A stretch of 64,000 bases of DNA from positions 248,001 through 312,000 of the forward strand of contig JAUHQD010000002.1 of the NCBI GenBank assembly GCA_030418115.1, written 5' to 3'. How positions within the stretch are numbered: position 1 is the stretch's first letter; every line of letters starts with the position of its first letter. This DNA comes from Alteromonadaceae bacterium BrNp21-10. Lineage in GTDB: Bacteria; Pseudomonadota; Gammaproteobacteria; Enterobacterales; Alteromonadaceae. This document shows positions 18,767 to 27,970 of this stretch, one piece after another. Under the pieces are notes generated by a model. The model ran no database searches. It saw only the letters and a list, made by a program, of their open reading frames with translations, and was not told where the DNA came from. The position numbers were made by a program, and so were the translations under genes.

Positions 18767-19096
18767 ATGAAGATAGTTATAACTAATCAGGCTCAATTGC
18801 ATATTAAAAATGCAATTGAGTGGAAAGCGAAAAATATAGATAAGGAACAAGCAAAAGAGCATATAAAAAGCATTGTCACTGATTGGAAAAATCAAATATT
18901 GGTCGCTCCTGAATCAGGAAAAGTTTGTCAGCATTTAGTTTCTGATGTAATAAGAGAATCAATTAAAGGTGATTATCGGCTTACTTACGAAATTGAAAAT
19001 AAGCGTGGTGAATTAAAAATATATTTGTTGATATTTTGCCACACTAAGATGGATTATCAGACGTTACTTCGCAATTCAAATCTTCCACATTATTGA
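18767..19096 (+). CDS. RelE/ParE superfamily toxin
   Basis: This 109-residue protein has the RelE/ParE layout: two N-terminal helices (MKIVITNQAQLHIKNAIEWK), then a beta-sheet with VIRESIKGDYRLTYEIE and a C-terminal LKIYLLIFCHTKMDYQTLL. The RxxxxxYRxxY core is typical. Whether it cleaves mRNA on ribosomes (RelE) or poisons gyrase (ParE) cannot be told. It pairs with the antitoxin 13 bases upstream. Confidence 0.72.
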   Translation: MKIVITNQAQLHIKNAIEWKAKNIDKEQAKEHIKSIVTDWKNQILVAPESGKVCQHLVSDVIRESIKGDYRLTYEIENKRGELKIYLLIFCHTKMDYQTLLRNSNLPHY

Positions 19097-19111
19097 TAGA
19101 TGATAATAATA

Positions 19112-19135
19112 AAAAGGCGACCTCTGCCGCCTTTT
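19112..19135. terminator. Convergent terminator between toxin and xylanase genes
   Basis: The stem AAAAGGCG/CGCCTTTT with an 8-base loop lies between two convergent genes and can act in both directions. Confidence 0.7.
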
Positions 19136-19151
19136 CAAATCAGAGTAACTT

Positions 19152-20288
19152 TTATTTCCCTGGTACTCGCAACACTGCCTCAAGCGCTGGCTTGGCGGAT
19201 TTATCGCGGTTAAACAGCAATGGGTAATTGGTACGTTCTGGAATCGGGTAGCCGTTTTTCCATGACATGGAATCGTGTATGCCCCAAAAGGTGACGCGAT
19301 CAATTTTGTCTTTGCGCTGATAAAAAATCTCAAAGAGTTCAGCATAACGATTGGATAATTGCTGTTGAACGGCATCCGGTAAACCATCGGCATAAGGGTC
19401 GAGGTAGGTTTTGAATTCTTCTAACTGAAATTGTGGATGGAACATGCCGGTACCGATAATTTGCCCTTCTCGGGTTAATGGCAATACATCCACATCCAGT
19501 TCGGTGATCATCACTTTTACGCCCAGTGCGGCATATGCATCAATGGCTTGTTCAATATATTCATTTTTTGGGAAGTTCAACCCCCAATGCCCTTGAATAC
19601 CCACGCCATCAATACGAATACCCGCTTGTTGCAGCATTTTAACCATGCGCACTATTCCCGCCACTTTGCTGGGTCGCCATGCGTTGAAATCGTTATAATA
19701 GAGTTCGGTATCCGGTGCATATTCTTCGGCATATTTAAACGCCAGCTTCACTAGCTCATCACCACTGCCAATACCCTTTACCCAAGTGGTTGGCCGGTAA
19801 GAGCCATCATTATCGATGACTTCGTTAACCACATCCCACGCCTCGACTTTGCCAGCGTAACGACCCGCTACCGCTTTAATATGAGTTCGTAAGCGCTCGG
19901 CTTGCTGTGCGGGAGTATTCGGCTCACCCTTATCGTTTTGAAAAAACCATGCGGGCGTTTGGTTATGCCAAATTAAGGTATGGCCCACAATAAATTGTTT
20001 TTGCTGCTGGGCGAATTCAACGAATTCATCTGCCTGTTTAAAATCATACACACCCGGTTTAGGGTTAACCACTTCAGCCTTCATGACGTTTTCTGGAGTA
20101 ACAGTATTAAAATGTTGCAACACAATTTTTTGTAGTGTGGCATCTTCACCGGAGGTTATTTGCGGATTAACTGCCGTACCTATTTTAAACGCATCCTGAT
20201 AAGCCGATTTAAGCGTAGGTGCTGCATGCACACCAAAAGTCGCTAACAAACTGAATACCACAGCGGTTTTGAAAATATTGCCAGACAT
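19152..20288 (-). CDS. Secreted endo-1,4-beta-xylanase, GH10
   Basis: This GH10 enzyme cleaves internal beta-1,4 bonds in xylan by a retaining mechanism. A signal peptide ends near residue 22 (GVHA). Motifs include VGHTLIWHNQTPAWFF (101-116), WDVVNEVIDNDGSYR with acid/base Glu156, and ITELDVDVLP with nucleophile Glu263. There is no carbohydrate-binding module and 378 residues is a single-domain length. It lacks the AACCGGTT sites found at the mannan locus, so it is probably controlled separately. Confidence 0.93.
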   Translation of the reverse strand: MSGNIFKTAVVFSLLATFGVHAAPTLKSAYQDAFKIGTAVNPQITSGEDATLQKIVLQHFNTVTPENVMKAEVVNPKPGVYDFKQADEFVEFAQQQKQFIVGHTLIWHNQTPAWFFQNDKGEPNTPAQQAERLRTHIKAVAGRYAGKVEAWDVVNEVIDNDGSYRPTTWVKGIGSGDELVKLAFKYAEEYAPDTELYYNDFNAWRPSKVAGIVRMVKMLQQAGIRIDGVGIQGHWGLNFPKNEYIEQAIDAYAALGVKVMITELDVDVLPLTREGQIIGTGMFHPQFQLEEFKTYLDPYADGLPDAVQQQLSNRYAELFEIFYQRKDKIDRVTFWGIHDSMSWKNGYPIPERTNYPLLFNRDKSAKPALEAVLRVPGK

Positions 20289-20597
20289 AGAGTTGCCTTG
20301 TTGTGTAATTAATTACTCAATGGTAATCAATTCACCACAGACTCGTGACTACAGAACCTAGTTATAGATTTACTTTTTTTGATGATGTAAGAAGTATGCA
20401 GCCGATTCAGATTTTTATATTAAAGGGCTTATTGAGTATTTAACTGAATGTGAAAAAAAGAATAAGGTAACTCTACGGCATTTAATAAACCTCAGTACTT
20501 TTACAAACTGAGATTTATTAAGTTTTACGATAAATCCGATGTTATTCATCAAACAGGGATATTATTGTTAGCCGGATTATTATGACAAATCAAGAAC
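20289..20597. other. Intergenic region with an inverted repeat, xylanase promoter side
   Basis: The 309-base AT-rich gap contains an inverted repeat at 20482-20521 (arms of 15 bases with one mismatch: CTCAGT/ACTGAG extended by TTAATAAA/TTTATTAA, 10-base loop). It lies downstream of the EAL gene and may end that transcript although no T-run follows. The xylanase promoter should be near 20300-20400; no operator was recognised. Confidence 0.45.
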
Positions 20598-21365
20598 CTA
20601 AATAAGATTAAAGTCAACTTGTGGTAAATGCTCAAAGCCTGGTTTGGCAAAAAAATAACCTTGCATTAATTCAACACCGGCCTGTTTCAACCATTGCATT
20701 TCTTCAAATGATTCAATACCTTCAGCCAAGGGTATAATATTTAAATCACTAAACATGGATAAGCAATTTTTAATGATGATTTGCCGAGTTTTATCTTGAT
20801 TAATATTACGAATAAGCTCCATATCAAATTTCACGATGCTTGTTTGAAAGTCGGCCAACAATCCTAATCCAGAATGCCCAGAGCCGAAGTCGTCAATAGC
20901 AGTAATAAAACCTAATGTATCGTAATAATCAACAATGCGTTGAATATGGGCATTATCCTCAACCTTCTCGACTTCGGTAAATTCAAACATTATTTTATCA
21001 ACTGAAAAATTATATTTCTTGGCTGCCTCTAAGGTGGTTCGAATACAGCGTTCCGGACGATAAATAGCATTCGGAAGGAAGTTAATACTTAACATTGAAT
21101 CCAAATTTAATTTAGAGGCAAGTGCGATCGCCTTAACTCGACAGAGTTGATCAAACAAATATCGATTATCATCATTCACCTTAGAAATAATACTGTACGC
21201 GGACTCATTATTTAACCCACGAACCAATGCTTCATAACCAAATATTTGCTTAGATTGGCAATTAATAATAGGTTGAAAGGCCATAGTAAAATCGAAATCA
21301 AGTTCACCTTTATCCGCACAGTTATTACATGAAAATCTATCGTAAACGATTACTTTTTCAGTCAT
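20598..21365 (-). CDS. EAL-domain cyclic-di-GMP phosphodiesterase
   Basis: This is a stand-alone EAL protein predicted to hydrolyse cyclic-di-GMP. The catalytic motifs are kept: YEALVRG, SINFLPNA, EFTEVE, AIDDFGSGHSGLGLL, IVKFDMELI, PLAEGIES and MQGYFFAKP. A short N-terminus holds CNNCADKGE, a possible small metal or redox site, but no sensor domain. ATG 21365 is preceded by GAGTGAGAG. At 255 residues it resembles short cytoplasmic EAL proteins of marine bacteria. The input signal cannot be deduced. Confidence 0.9.
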   Translation of the reverse strand: MTEKVIVYDRFSCNNCADKGELDFDFTMAFQPIINCQSKQIFGYEALVRGLNNESAYSIISKVNDDNRYLFDQLCRVKAIALASKLNLDSMLSINFLPNAIYRPERCIRTTLEAAKKYNFSVDKIMFEFTEVEKVEDNAHIQRIVDYYDTLGFITAIDDFGSGHSGLGLLADFQTSIVKFDMELIRNINQDKTRQIIIKNCLSMFSDLNIIPLAEGIESFEEMQWLKQAGVELMQGYFFAKPGFEHLPQVDFNLI

Positions 21366-21760
21366 CAACTCTCACTCTTTTATTTATTGAAAAAAAGTAT
21401 TTAATATATTCAACAACTACCACTATTTATTTAAAAAATGAATTGAGTAGTTTAAATAACAGTACGCTACTAGGCTCCCCATTAACAATAATAGTTAAAT
21501 ATATAACATAGAAACACTTTGCTAAAATTTTTAGTTATTAATGTCAGTTACTTAGCGTCTTAATTTAAAACTTAGTCACTTAGCGAAATACAAATGCTAG
21601 TTAACACTTACCGCCATTGTTAACTATTCATTTTAACAGCTAACAACCCAGAATATAAATGACTCACCCCATCTATTTCATCCGCAATAAAACAAACATC
21701 GTGTAGCCAAGGTACAATGCCAATATGGTAGCCAGATTAACGCGCAATGAAGGAGTGAGC
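21366..21760. other. Divergent intergenic region between EAL gene and two-component system
   Basis: This AT-rich 395-base region holds no convincing gene. It must contain promoters for the EAL gene (minus) and the response regulator (plus). No known binding site was recognised. Confidence 0.3.
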
Positions 21761-22444
21761 TTGGCTAAATTAAATGTATTAGTCGTTGAAGACAACCTAC
21801 AGCTTGGCCAGCAACTGGTTACTTTTTTGCAGGCACAATACTGGTCGGTAGATTTTGCCGCAACGGGGCAACAAGCGTTGCAATTAATACAGCAGCAAAT
21901 ATTTGATGTGATTGTGTTGGATGTGGGCCTACCCGATATCGACGGGCTAGAAGTATGTCAGTTTGTTAAACAACGTCTATCGACTAATGTGCCGGTGTTA
22001 ATGCTCACCGCCCGCGATGCATTCGAGCAAAAACAGCAAGGCTTTGAAAATGGTGCCGATGATTATCTCACCAAACCTTTTGACCTGCGTGAAGTGGTGC
22101 TGCGCTGCGAGGCCTTAGCAAAACGAAAATCACTGCATAACAGTTACCAGTTACAAATTGACGATCTCGTCCTTGATACCCGTGAGCGCACGGCCCGTTA
22201 CCAATCGCAGCCACTGACGTTAACAAAAACCGGCTTCACCCTACTCATGACCTTGGTAGAGCATTACCCAAAAGCAGTGACCAAAACTGAGCTGATACAT
22301 AGCGTTTGGTTAGACGAGCCTCCTGCAACGGATGCATTAAAATCCCATATTTATACAGTACGTAAAGCGTTAAAAATTGCCCCTACCTTATCCATACGCG
22401 CACTCAATGGTGTGGGCTTTAAATTGGAAGTAGAACATGCCTAA
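21761..22444 (+). CDS. OmpR/PhoB-family response regulator
   Basis: An N-terminal receiver domain (VLVVEDN; phosphoacceptor Asp54 in VIVLDVGLPDIDG; LTAR; lysine in DDYLTKPFD) is followed by a winged-helix DNA-binding domain (about residues 130-225, RALNGVGFKLE at the end). The start is taken as TTG 21761 because AAGGAGTGAGC lies directly upstream and the sequence begins AKLNVLVVED; an ATG at 21725 lacks such a site. The sensor kinase overlaps its end by 8 bases. The target genes are unknown. Confidence 0.9.
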   Translation: MAKLNVLVVEDNLQLGQQLVTFLQAQYWSVDFAATGQQALQLIQQQIFDVIVLDVGLPDIDGLEVCQFVKQRLSTNVPVLMLTARDAFEQKQQGFENGADDYLTKPFDLREVVLRCEALAKRKSLHNSYQLQIDDLVLDTRERTARYQSQPLTLTKTGFTLLMTLVEHYPKAVTKTELIHSVWLDEPPATDALKSHIYTVRKALKIAPTLSIRALNGVGFKLEVEHA

Positions 22445-23645
22445 AGGGATCACAAAGTCGCTGTTTGTCATGCTATTCACCATGACGTTTTTGGTCAGTT
22501 TGATATACGCCAGCATGGCAGTGATTTTCGCCTATGTAACCGAAGATGCGCTGATAGAACGGCTATTGCTCAACCAAGCTAGAATATTAAGCTTACACGC
22601 CAATGTTGCGCAACCACCGCCTCTGCCTAACTACATGTCTTTATATGAACAACAAAATCTGCCAAAAGTTATTGCCAATGAGTTAGAAAAAAAACCTAAT
22701 GCGACAGAGATTTTTACTAATGATGGCGAACATTATCACTTAACACCAGTGACCTTGGCCGATGACACTGACACTATACTGGTCGCTACCGTTACCGAAC
22801 TTTTAGTAGTAACCACACTGGCAACGGAATTAGTCAGCCTATTCATAAGCGTATTTTTGGGTTTACTCGTGTTTGCGGCAGCCATTGCTTTTTTAGGTGC
22901 CAAGGTTATTGCCAAGCCGTTAAAACAACTAACCGCACAAGTTAAAAGCTATAGCAAAGTAACGCCGGTAGCGGCGAATATACTAAAGCGCGATGATGAA
23001 ATTGGCTATTTAGCCAGCCAGTTAAATAACACTATGGGCAAACTGATTACCACTTTGGAGCGCGAGCAAGCTTTTACTTCAGATGTCAGTCATGAGCTGC
23101 GCACACCGGTAAGTATTTTAAATAACGCCATCACCTTATTACCCGATTCGTCCCAAGACAAAACACTGATGCAACCCTGCATTAAAGACATTACCGATAT
23201 TCTTGATGCTTTGCTTGCCTTAGCCCGCACAGAGAATCAAAACGTTAATGATTTAAACCTATGTCATCTTATTGAAAAAACTGTCTTAGATTTAGACTCG
23301 TTAATCAATCAGCACAACGCCCAGCTCGACATTGAATTAACTACCAACACCCTCGTTACCGGCAATGAGCAAATTATTAGCATGTTAGTTCGCAACGCCC
23401 TAGAAAATGCCATTTACCATGGTGATTGCAATTATCCGGTGAGCATTATGTTGCGCGATAACAAGCTGTGCATCAGCAATATGGTGATGGATGCTGATCA
23501 AGATGTTGCACAGCAGCATCGATTTGGTCATGGCCATAAACTGATCGCCAAACTGGCAGACAACACAGGCTGGCTCATGAAAAAATCGATTTCACAGCAA
23601 AAGTACCTACTTGAATTTCAACTACCTGCACTATCTACTAGTTAA
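22437..23645 (+). CDS. Membrane sensor histidine kinase
   Basis: Two membrane helices (about 10-32 and 131-156) enclose a ~95-residue periplasmic sensor region; a HAMP-like linker follows, then a HisKA domain with SDVSHELRTPVSIL (phosphorylated His219) and an ATPase domain with an N box (NALENAIYHGD). The last glycine box reads FGHGHKLIAKL, a short variant of the usual GxGLGL. It is translationally coupled to the response regulator. Its stop overlaps the end of the convergent amidohydrolase gene by four bases. The signal sensed is unknown. Confidence 0.88.
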   Translation: MPKGITKSLFVMLFTMTFLVSLIYASMAVIFAYVTEDALIERLLLNQARILSLHANVAQPPPLPNYMSLYEQQNLPKVIANELEKKPNATEIFTNDGEHYHLTPVTLADDTDTILVATVTELLVVTTLATELVSLFISVFLGLLVFAAAIAFLGAKVIAKPLKQLTAQVKSYSKVTPVAANILKRDDEIGYLASQLNNTMGKLITTLEREQAFTSDVSHELRTPVSILNNAITLLPDSSQDKTLMQPCIKDITDILDALLALARTENQNVNDLNLCHLIEKTVLDLDSLINQHNAQLDIELTTNTLVTGNEQIISMLVRNALENAIYHGDCNYPVSIMLRDNKLCISNMVMDADQDVAQQHRFGHGHKLIAKLADNTGWLMKKSISQQKYLLEFQLPALSTS

Positions 23646-25171
23646 AAACCAGTGGGATTTTGCAGAAACAACCAAATTAATTTTTGCGTCACCCTGTGGC
23701 TATTGGCTAAAGTTTTGGCGTGCTGCTTTAAACCACCAATGGCGGCTTGCGAATAAATCTGACGACCATGAAATACAGTTTGGATGGTCGTGGTATTTTT
23801 GATGTCACTGATAGGGTTTTCTTGTAGTAATACCATATCTGCGACTTTACCCTTATCGATACTGCCATATTTTTCCTGCACACCAAAATAGCTGGCAGTA
23901 TTCAAGGTTGCCGCCCTCAGCACATCAAAATTACCTAGGCCCGCTTCATGCAACAGCAACATTTCCTCATGAATAGAAAAGCCGGGAACCACGTAAATAT
24001 CGTAACTGTCGGTGCCAGCCATTATCTTCACACCATTACGGTGAGCTTCGCCGATAGATTTCGATGCAGCCTGATAAAAAAGTAGCATTGTCTGCACGTC
24101 TTCCTCGGTCTTAATATCGGCTTTTAGTTTGCCAATGTCTTCATCCCATTCTCGGGCAAACATATAATGCGCATAGTCTAAGCCTTGCACTAATTCTTGT
24201 TTGTCCGCTACCGCGAGATAGTCGTTGCGGCGAGTTAATAAGGTTGGCGATAAATACACATTGTTGGCGGCCATATTTTGCATAATTGACTGGCAACTCT
24301 CTTCATCAACATTATTTAGCAGTAACCGGTAAAACTCTGGTAACGGCAACTGCCAATACTGCCCCTCGCTTAACTCTTGCTTGAGCACCGAACATTCGTA
24401 CAAAAATAATCTGGCATGGGCAAATGAACGCTGGCCAGCGGTGATCGCCTCATCAATGCGGACTGCACGAGGCTTATGCCCTGATATATCAAAACCAGCA
24501 TCACGGGCACTGGCAGCAAGGGCCAAGTACGAGTCCTTACTCAGGTTGTTGTACACTTTCAGTGAATAGGGCCGCAGTTCTGGTTGAAACTCAGCGTAAT
24601 GCTCAACAATTTTAATGGCGTCTGCGACTGAGCCACCACCGTGAAAACTCGGCGAGTCGGGATGCAACATTGATTTACCATTGATAGGAAATGTCCCCGA
24701 ACCGGCTATCCGCGGGCCCACCAAACTGCCGTTGGCAACTTGGGTATTCCAAGTGAATTTCTCAGCCATGCAAGGATAAATCGACACTTCATCTTCATTG
24801 GGGCAATTCAGAATGCTTCTTAAAGATGTTATGCCATGGGCAATATACAAAGGGTAATCAATATAAGGGGATAGCTGATTAAGTACCCCATGAAAATCCC
24901 ATAATCCAGGAATTAAAAATTGCTCAGTACCATCAATAGTAAGGATGGGCGCGTTGTTGCTTCCAGAAGACAAATGGGGAAGCATACTGACAATAATGCC
25001 GTTCTGCACTTCGACATCTTGGGCGTTGATAATCTTGCTATTGATTACATCGACCACATTCACATTAACGATTTGGTAGTGGGAAATAGCCGGAACCGGT
25101 GTGGGTAATTCCACACTAGTACAACCAACAAAAATCAAAACCACCAAGATTAATACTGCAATTTTTTTCAT
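23642..25171 (-). CDS. Amidohydrolase-family lipoprotein
   Basis: This is a 509-residue imidazolonepropionase/prolidase-like amidohydrolase. The start at 25171 (MKKIAVLILVVLIFVGCTS) gives a lipoprotein signal with Cys17 and has AGGAGAGG upstream; ten further codons upstream are open but lack a signal. Metal-site elements SGHKPRAV, RSFAHARLF and AGTDSYDIY are present. The first motif reads GLWDFHGVL, so the second His of the usual HxH (position 96) is Val, which could change metal binding. Such proteins often hydrolyse dipeptides or cyclic amides; the substrate is unknown. Confidence 0.78.
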   Translation of the reverse strand: MKKIAVLILVVLIFVGCTSVELPTPVPAISHYQIVNVNVVDVINSKIINAQDVEVQNGIIVSMLPHLSSGSNNAPILTIDGTEQFLIPGLWDFHGVLNQLSPYIDYPLYIAHGITSLRSILNCPNEDEVSIYPCMAEKFTWNTQVANGSLVGPRIAGSGTFPINGKSMLHPDSPSFHGGGSVADAIKIVEHYAEFQPELRPYSLKVYNNLSKDSYLALAASARDAGFDISGHKPRAVRIDEAITAGQRSFAHARLFLYECSVLKQELSEGQYWQLPLPEFYRLLLNNVDEESCQSIMQNMAANNVYLSPTLLTRRNDYLAVADKQELVQGLDYAHYMFAREWDEDIGKLKADIKTEEDVQTMLLFYQAASKSIGEAHRNGVKIMAGTDSYDIYVVPGFSIHEEMLLLHEAGLGNFDVLRAATLNTASYFGVQEKYGSIDKGKVADMVLLQENPISDIKNTTTIQTVFHGRQIYSQAAIGGLKQHAKTLANSHRVTQKLIWLFLQNPTGF

Positions 25172-25313
25172 TAAACCTCTCCTGTGTAGGCCTATAACCA
25201 TACGGACAGCCAGTAAAGAAAAAGTGAAATTTACTTAGAAAGATTAAACTGATGGAGGAAGAGCGTTGTTACTGAAGGATTGTTATGAATGCTGGCAAGT
25301 GTTTTTGAATGTG

Positions 25314-25733
25314 CTAGCGCTTAATTTGCATGTGGTATTCATAGTCATCTTCACCTACCACTTTGAAACCTAGGCGAAGATAGAGCTTCAATGCAGGATT
25401 ATCTTTTAGCACAGTTAGACGCAGCGTTTTCGCTTGAGCATTGCGTAAAATCTGTTTAATTATCTCGCTACCATAACCTTTATTCTGATGCTGTGGGTGT
25501 ATTTGAATCTGCATAATGTCAATGGTACTAGCGGCCTGTTGGTATTTTAAGGTGCCAATGATTACGCCCTTGTGCACCACCAAGTACGAGCAATCATACT
25601 GATCATCAAGTCTAGTTTGCTGTTCCAACTCAGTTAGAAATTGGCCTGACTTTTCTAAATGCTCAACCATGGTTAACATTCTAAGCTTGAGCAAATAGTC
25701 CCTATCTAATGCCGTGGCTTGAATAAATTCCAT
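25314..25733 (-). CDS. GNAT-family N-acetyltransferase
   Basis: This 139-residue acyltransferase has the acetyl-CoA motif A (IQIHPQHQNKGYGSEIIKQIL, about residues 75-95) and the C-terminal LYLRLGFKVVGEDDYEYHM. The start MEFIQATALD at 25733 is chosen because it follows the upstream gene's stop by four bases; a longer frame would overlap that gene. It is probably cotranscribed with the GFA protein. The acetyl acceptor is unknown. Confidence 0.85.
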   Translation of the reverse strand: MEFIQATALDRDYLLKLRMLTMVEHLEKSGQFLTELEQQTRLDDQYDCSYLVVHKGVIIGTLKYQQAASTIDIMQIQIHPQHQNKGYGSEIIKQILRNAQAKTLRLTVLKDNPALKLYLRLGFKVVGEDDYEYHMQIKR

Positions 25734-25737
25734 GGTT

Positions 25738-26127
25738 CTACTCAAACTCAAGGTGCTCGGGTACATCACTACGTAGTGAATACCAGCTTGCTTTTTGCGA
25801 TAGCCAGATATGGCTTTTTTCTACTGATTGCGGATCATCATCCAAAGAGCCTAAGCGTAAAACAATATGTTCTGTACCCTCTCGTTTGGCATAGATTTGC
25901 GTACCGCAGTTTACACAAAAATAACGTTTTTTACCTTTCGACGACTCAAAACAACCTAGTGTAACGTTACCTAATAAATGAAACTCATGGTCATTGACCG
26001 CAGCCACACTAGAAAACGCAGCGCCATGGGCTTTGCGACAAGTTTGACAATGGCAGTGCACAATGTCTCCCACCTTACCGGAAATCTCGTATTTAACTTC
26101 GCCACACAGGCAACTACCAGTAATCAT
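25738..26127 (-). CDS. GFA/CENP-V family zinc protein
   Basis: This 129-residue protein belongs to the GFA (glutathione-dependent formaldehyde-activating enzyme-like) fold. The zinc ligands are seen in GSCLCGEVKYE, CHCQTCRKAHGAAF and RYFCVNCGTQIY. Many family members are annotated as S-(hydroxymethyl)glutathione synthase, but that activity is doubtful for most. ATG 26127 has AGAGG six bases upstream. The GNAT gene follows after four bases. Confidence 0.88.
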   Translation of the reverse strand: MITGSCLCGEVKYEISGKVGDIVHCHCQTCRKAHGAAFSSVAAVNDHEFHLLGNVTLGCFESSKGKKRYFCVNCGTQIYAKREGTEHIVLRLGSLDDDPQSVEKSHIWLSQKASWYSLRSDVPEHLEFE

Positions 26128-26257
26128 CAATACCTCTATATTGGATGGCCCACCACATTAGACTCAGTAGGTAATAGTTAAATAACCCTAGCTCAAGTTA
26201 AGTGTAGTTTTTCACCATTATTGAGTACTTAACCTCAGTTTGGGATAAGCAATGCCT

Positions 26258-26362
26258 TACAGCACAGCTATTTTTGCCCCTCTGTGCGTTGTCCACTATG
26301 GGTTTAGGTTGACTAAACAACATAGTGAACGCCTTGATAGGAACAAAAATAGCCGCACTGTA
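26258..26362. repeat. 105-bp nested palindrome (MITE-like or cruciform element)
   Basis: The outer arms, about TACAGCACAGCTATTTTTG on the left and CAAAAATAGCCGCACTGTA on the right, are near-perfect inverted repeats. Inside, CACTATG/CATAGTG (26294-26300 and 26321-26327) and GTTTAG/CTAAAC (26302-26307 and 26313-26318) continue the pairing to the centre. The element fills much of the 374-base gap before the GFA gene. It looks like a small non-autonomous repeat rather than a terminator. The rest of the gap is AT-rich and empty. Confidence 0.75.
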
Positions 26363-26501
26363 CCGAATAAAACAATATTAACATTAGCAAATAAAAGTAA
26401 CTCATTGAAATATAAAGGGTATATATACATTTTCGACAATTCTTATCCCGAGCTGAAGTTACTTAACAACTACAACACAAACAAGCGACATCTATGCATA
26501 A

Positions 26502-26891
26502 TTAAGCCGTAGCGTACTCACAGGGGGAATAAAACCCGAACGTTTCGAGTATATTTTGCAAACGTAAGTTATCCACGGGTTTGGTGATAAAATCGAGTGC
26601 ACCGAAGGCCATCACCCGCTGTTGCATTTGCGGTTGAATATCGCCGGAAATGACGACGACATAGGTTTCAATTGTCTCTTCCTTAATGGCTTGTAGCACT
26701 TGTAGACCATCCATTTCAGGCATGGTTAAATCAAGAAAGAGTAAGGCGATATGTTGTTGGCGAAGAATATCCATGGCTTGCTTGCCATGTTCGGCAGTAT
26801 AAATTTCAACATCCCAATCCTTTGGCAGGCTACGCTGCACCATGCGCCTAGCCAGATTGGAATCATCGCAAATAAGGACGGGAAAACTCAT
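26502..26891 (-). CDS. CheY-like single-domain response regulator
   Basis: This is a 129-residue receiver domain without an output domain: acidic pocket ICDDSN, phosphoacceptor in LLFLDLTMPEMDGLQVL (about residue 51), VVISGD, and the lysine in ALDFITKPVDN. The start MSFPVLICDD at 26891 has AGGAAG upstream. No kinase is adjacent on this strand, so it is an orphan, perhaps acting with chemotaxis or the neighbouring periplasmic protein; that is speculation. Confidence 0.88.
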   Translation of the reverse strand: MSFPVLICDDSNLARRMVQRSLPKDWDVEIYTAEHGKQAMDILRQQHIALLFLDLTMPEMDGLQVLQAIKEETIETYVVVISGDIQPQMQQRVMAFGALDFITKPVDNLRLQNILETFGFYSPCEYATA

Positions 26892-27021
26892 ATTACTTCC
26901 TAATATTATTATTGTTATCGAAGAACTGAGTGCATTCACATGCAAATTATTGCTGCTATATTACCCACTTATTCTGCATTAGCAAACTCACACTCCCACT
27001 AAAATCAATAACTTGAAGTAA

Positions 27022-27816
27022 TCAGTTGGTATTCATATACGAAAGAGAAAGCCGCTGAGGTAATACCCCAAAAGCTTGCAGGTGAGTGAGATATATTTTG
27101 TTGAGTTCGCCCGATGCCTTTAGCTGGGAGAATGCTTTATCAAACCCATCACAATACTGTTGTTTATTAAATCCCATGTAGGTAGACACTCGCGGTAAAA
27201 TATCATGAAAACGATAATTTTCCGCTTGGTACTGTGCGCCGCTCCATTTTTTTAAACTGTGCAGAAAAATAAAAGTATCGTTAATACTAATATCAACTAA
27301 GTTCCCGGACAGCAATTTGGCTTGCATTACCGGCTCAATCACTTCCTCATAGGCTTTTGCACCTTTAACCGCCAACATATAACGAGGGCCGAGTAATTCT
27401 GTTGCACCTTGATAGGCGGCAATGGAATGCCCGGACAGGTCAGAGATCTGCTCTAACTCAAATTGGCGATTTTGTTTACTAATTGCCACATTCAAATAAT
27501 AAAATACCGGCTGAGTTAGGCAACCGATGATCTGTTGCTGACTAAAAATATTAGCCGCACCGTCCAATACTTGCTCATTTAACCCGTGAACTAATCTAGG
27601 ATTGGGTAAATTAAAAACATAACTGACAGAATGCTCGGGTATTAAAGCAAAGGTACGATTAATAATATCGGTGAATAGCCCTTGATCGGCACTATTTGAA
27701 AAGTAGGGTTCAAAGTTACCTAAACCCACGGTCAGGGTATCTGCATGGGCATTACCGACACCCATCAAAAGAATGAGGCACCAACACTTCACTGCATTTG
27801 TAATTTGCCAGTACAT
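27022..27816 (-). CDS. Periplasmic solute-binding protein family 3-like
   Basis: A signal peptide of about 25 residues (ending NAHA) leads a two-lobed binding-protein fold similar to the polar amino acid SBP family (TLTVGLGNFEPYFSNSADQG at the start; SIAAYQGATELLG mid-protein; AFSQLKASGELNKIYLTHL at the end). No ABC permease or ATPase is adjacent, so it may be a sensor-type or orphan binding protein, like many in Alteromonadales. The start at 27816 is preferred over an ATG at 27837. Confidence 0.72.
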   Translation of the reverse strand: MYWQITNAVKCWCLILLMGVGNAHADTLTVGLGNFEPYFSNSADQGLFTDIINRTFALIPEHSVSYVFNLPNPRLVHGLNEQVLDGAANIFSQQQIIGCLTQPVFYYLNVAISKQNRQFELEQISDLSGHSIAAYQGATELLGPRYMLAVKGAKAYEEVIEPVMQAKLLSGNLVDISINDTFIFLHSLKKWSGAQYQAENYRFHDILPRVSTYMGFNKQQYCDGFDKAFSQLKASGELNKIYLTHLQAFGVLPQRLSLSYMNTN

Positions 27817-27970
27817 CTTTATCACCCTGTAATACAAAAAGACGGCTCGTTAAACTCTAGCGTTGATGTGCTGCCATTTACAACGTCCCTGTGCCAATGT
27901 TGAGCCTAGAATATTTTTAGTGTCAGCAAACCCCATTAGCTCTCACAAAAAGTTAGTTAAAATCTACTCT

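Noticed and set aside
26252-26512. Plus-strand frame of 86 codons covering the 105-bp palindrome
   Set aside because: The first half is the palindrome itself and the tail is low-complexity AT-rich; there is no coding signature.
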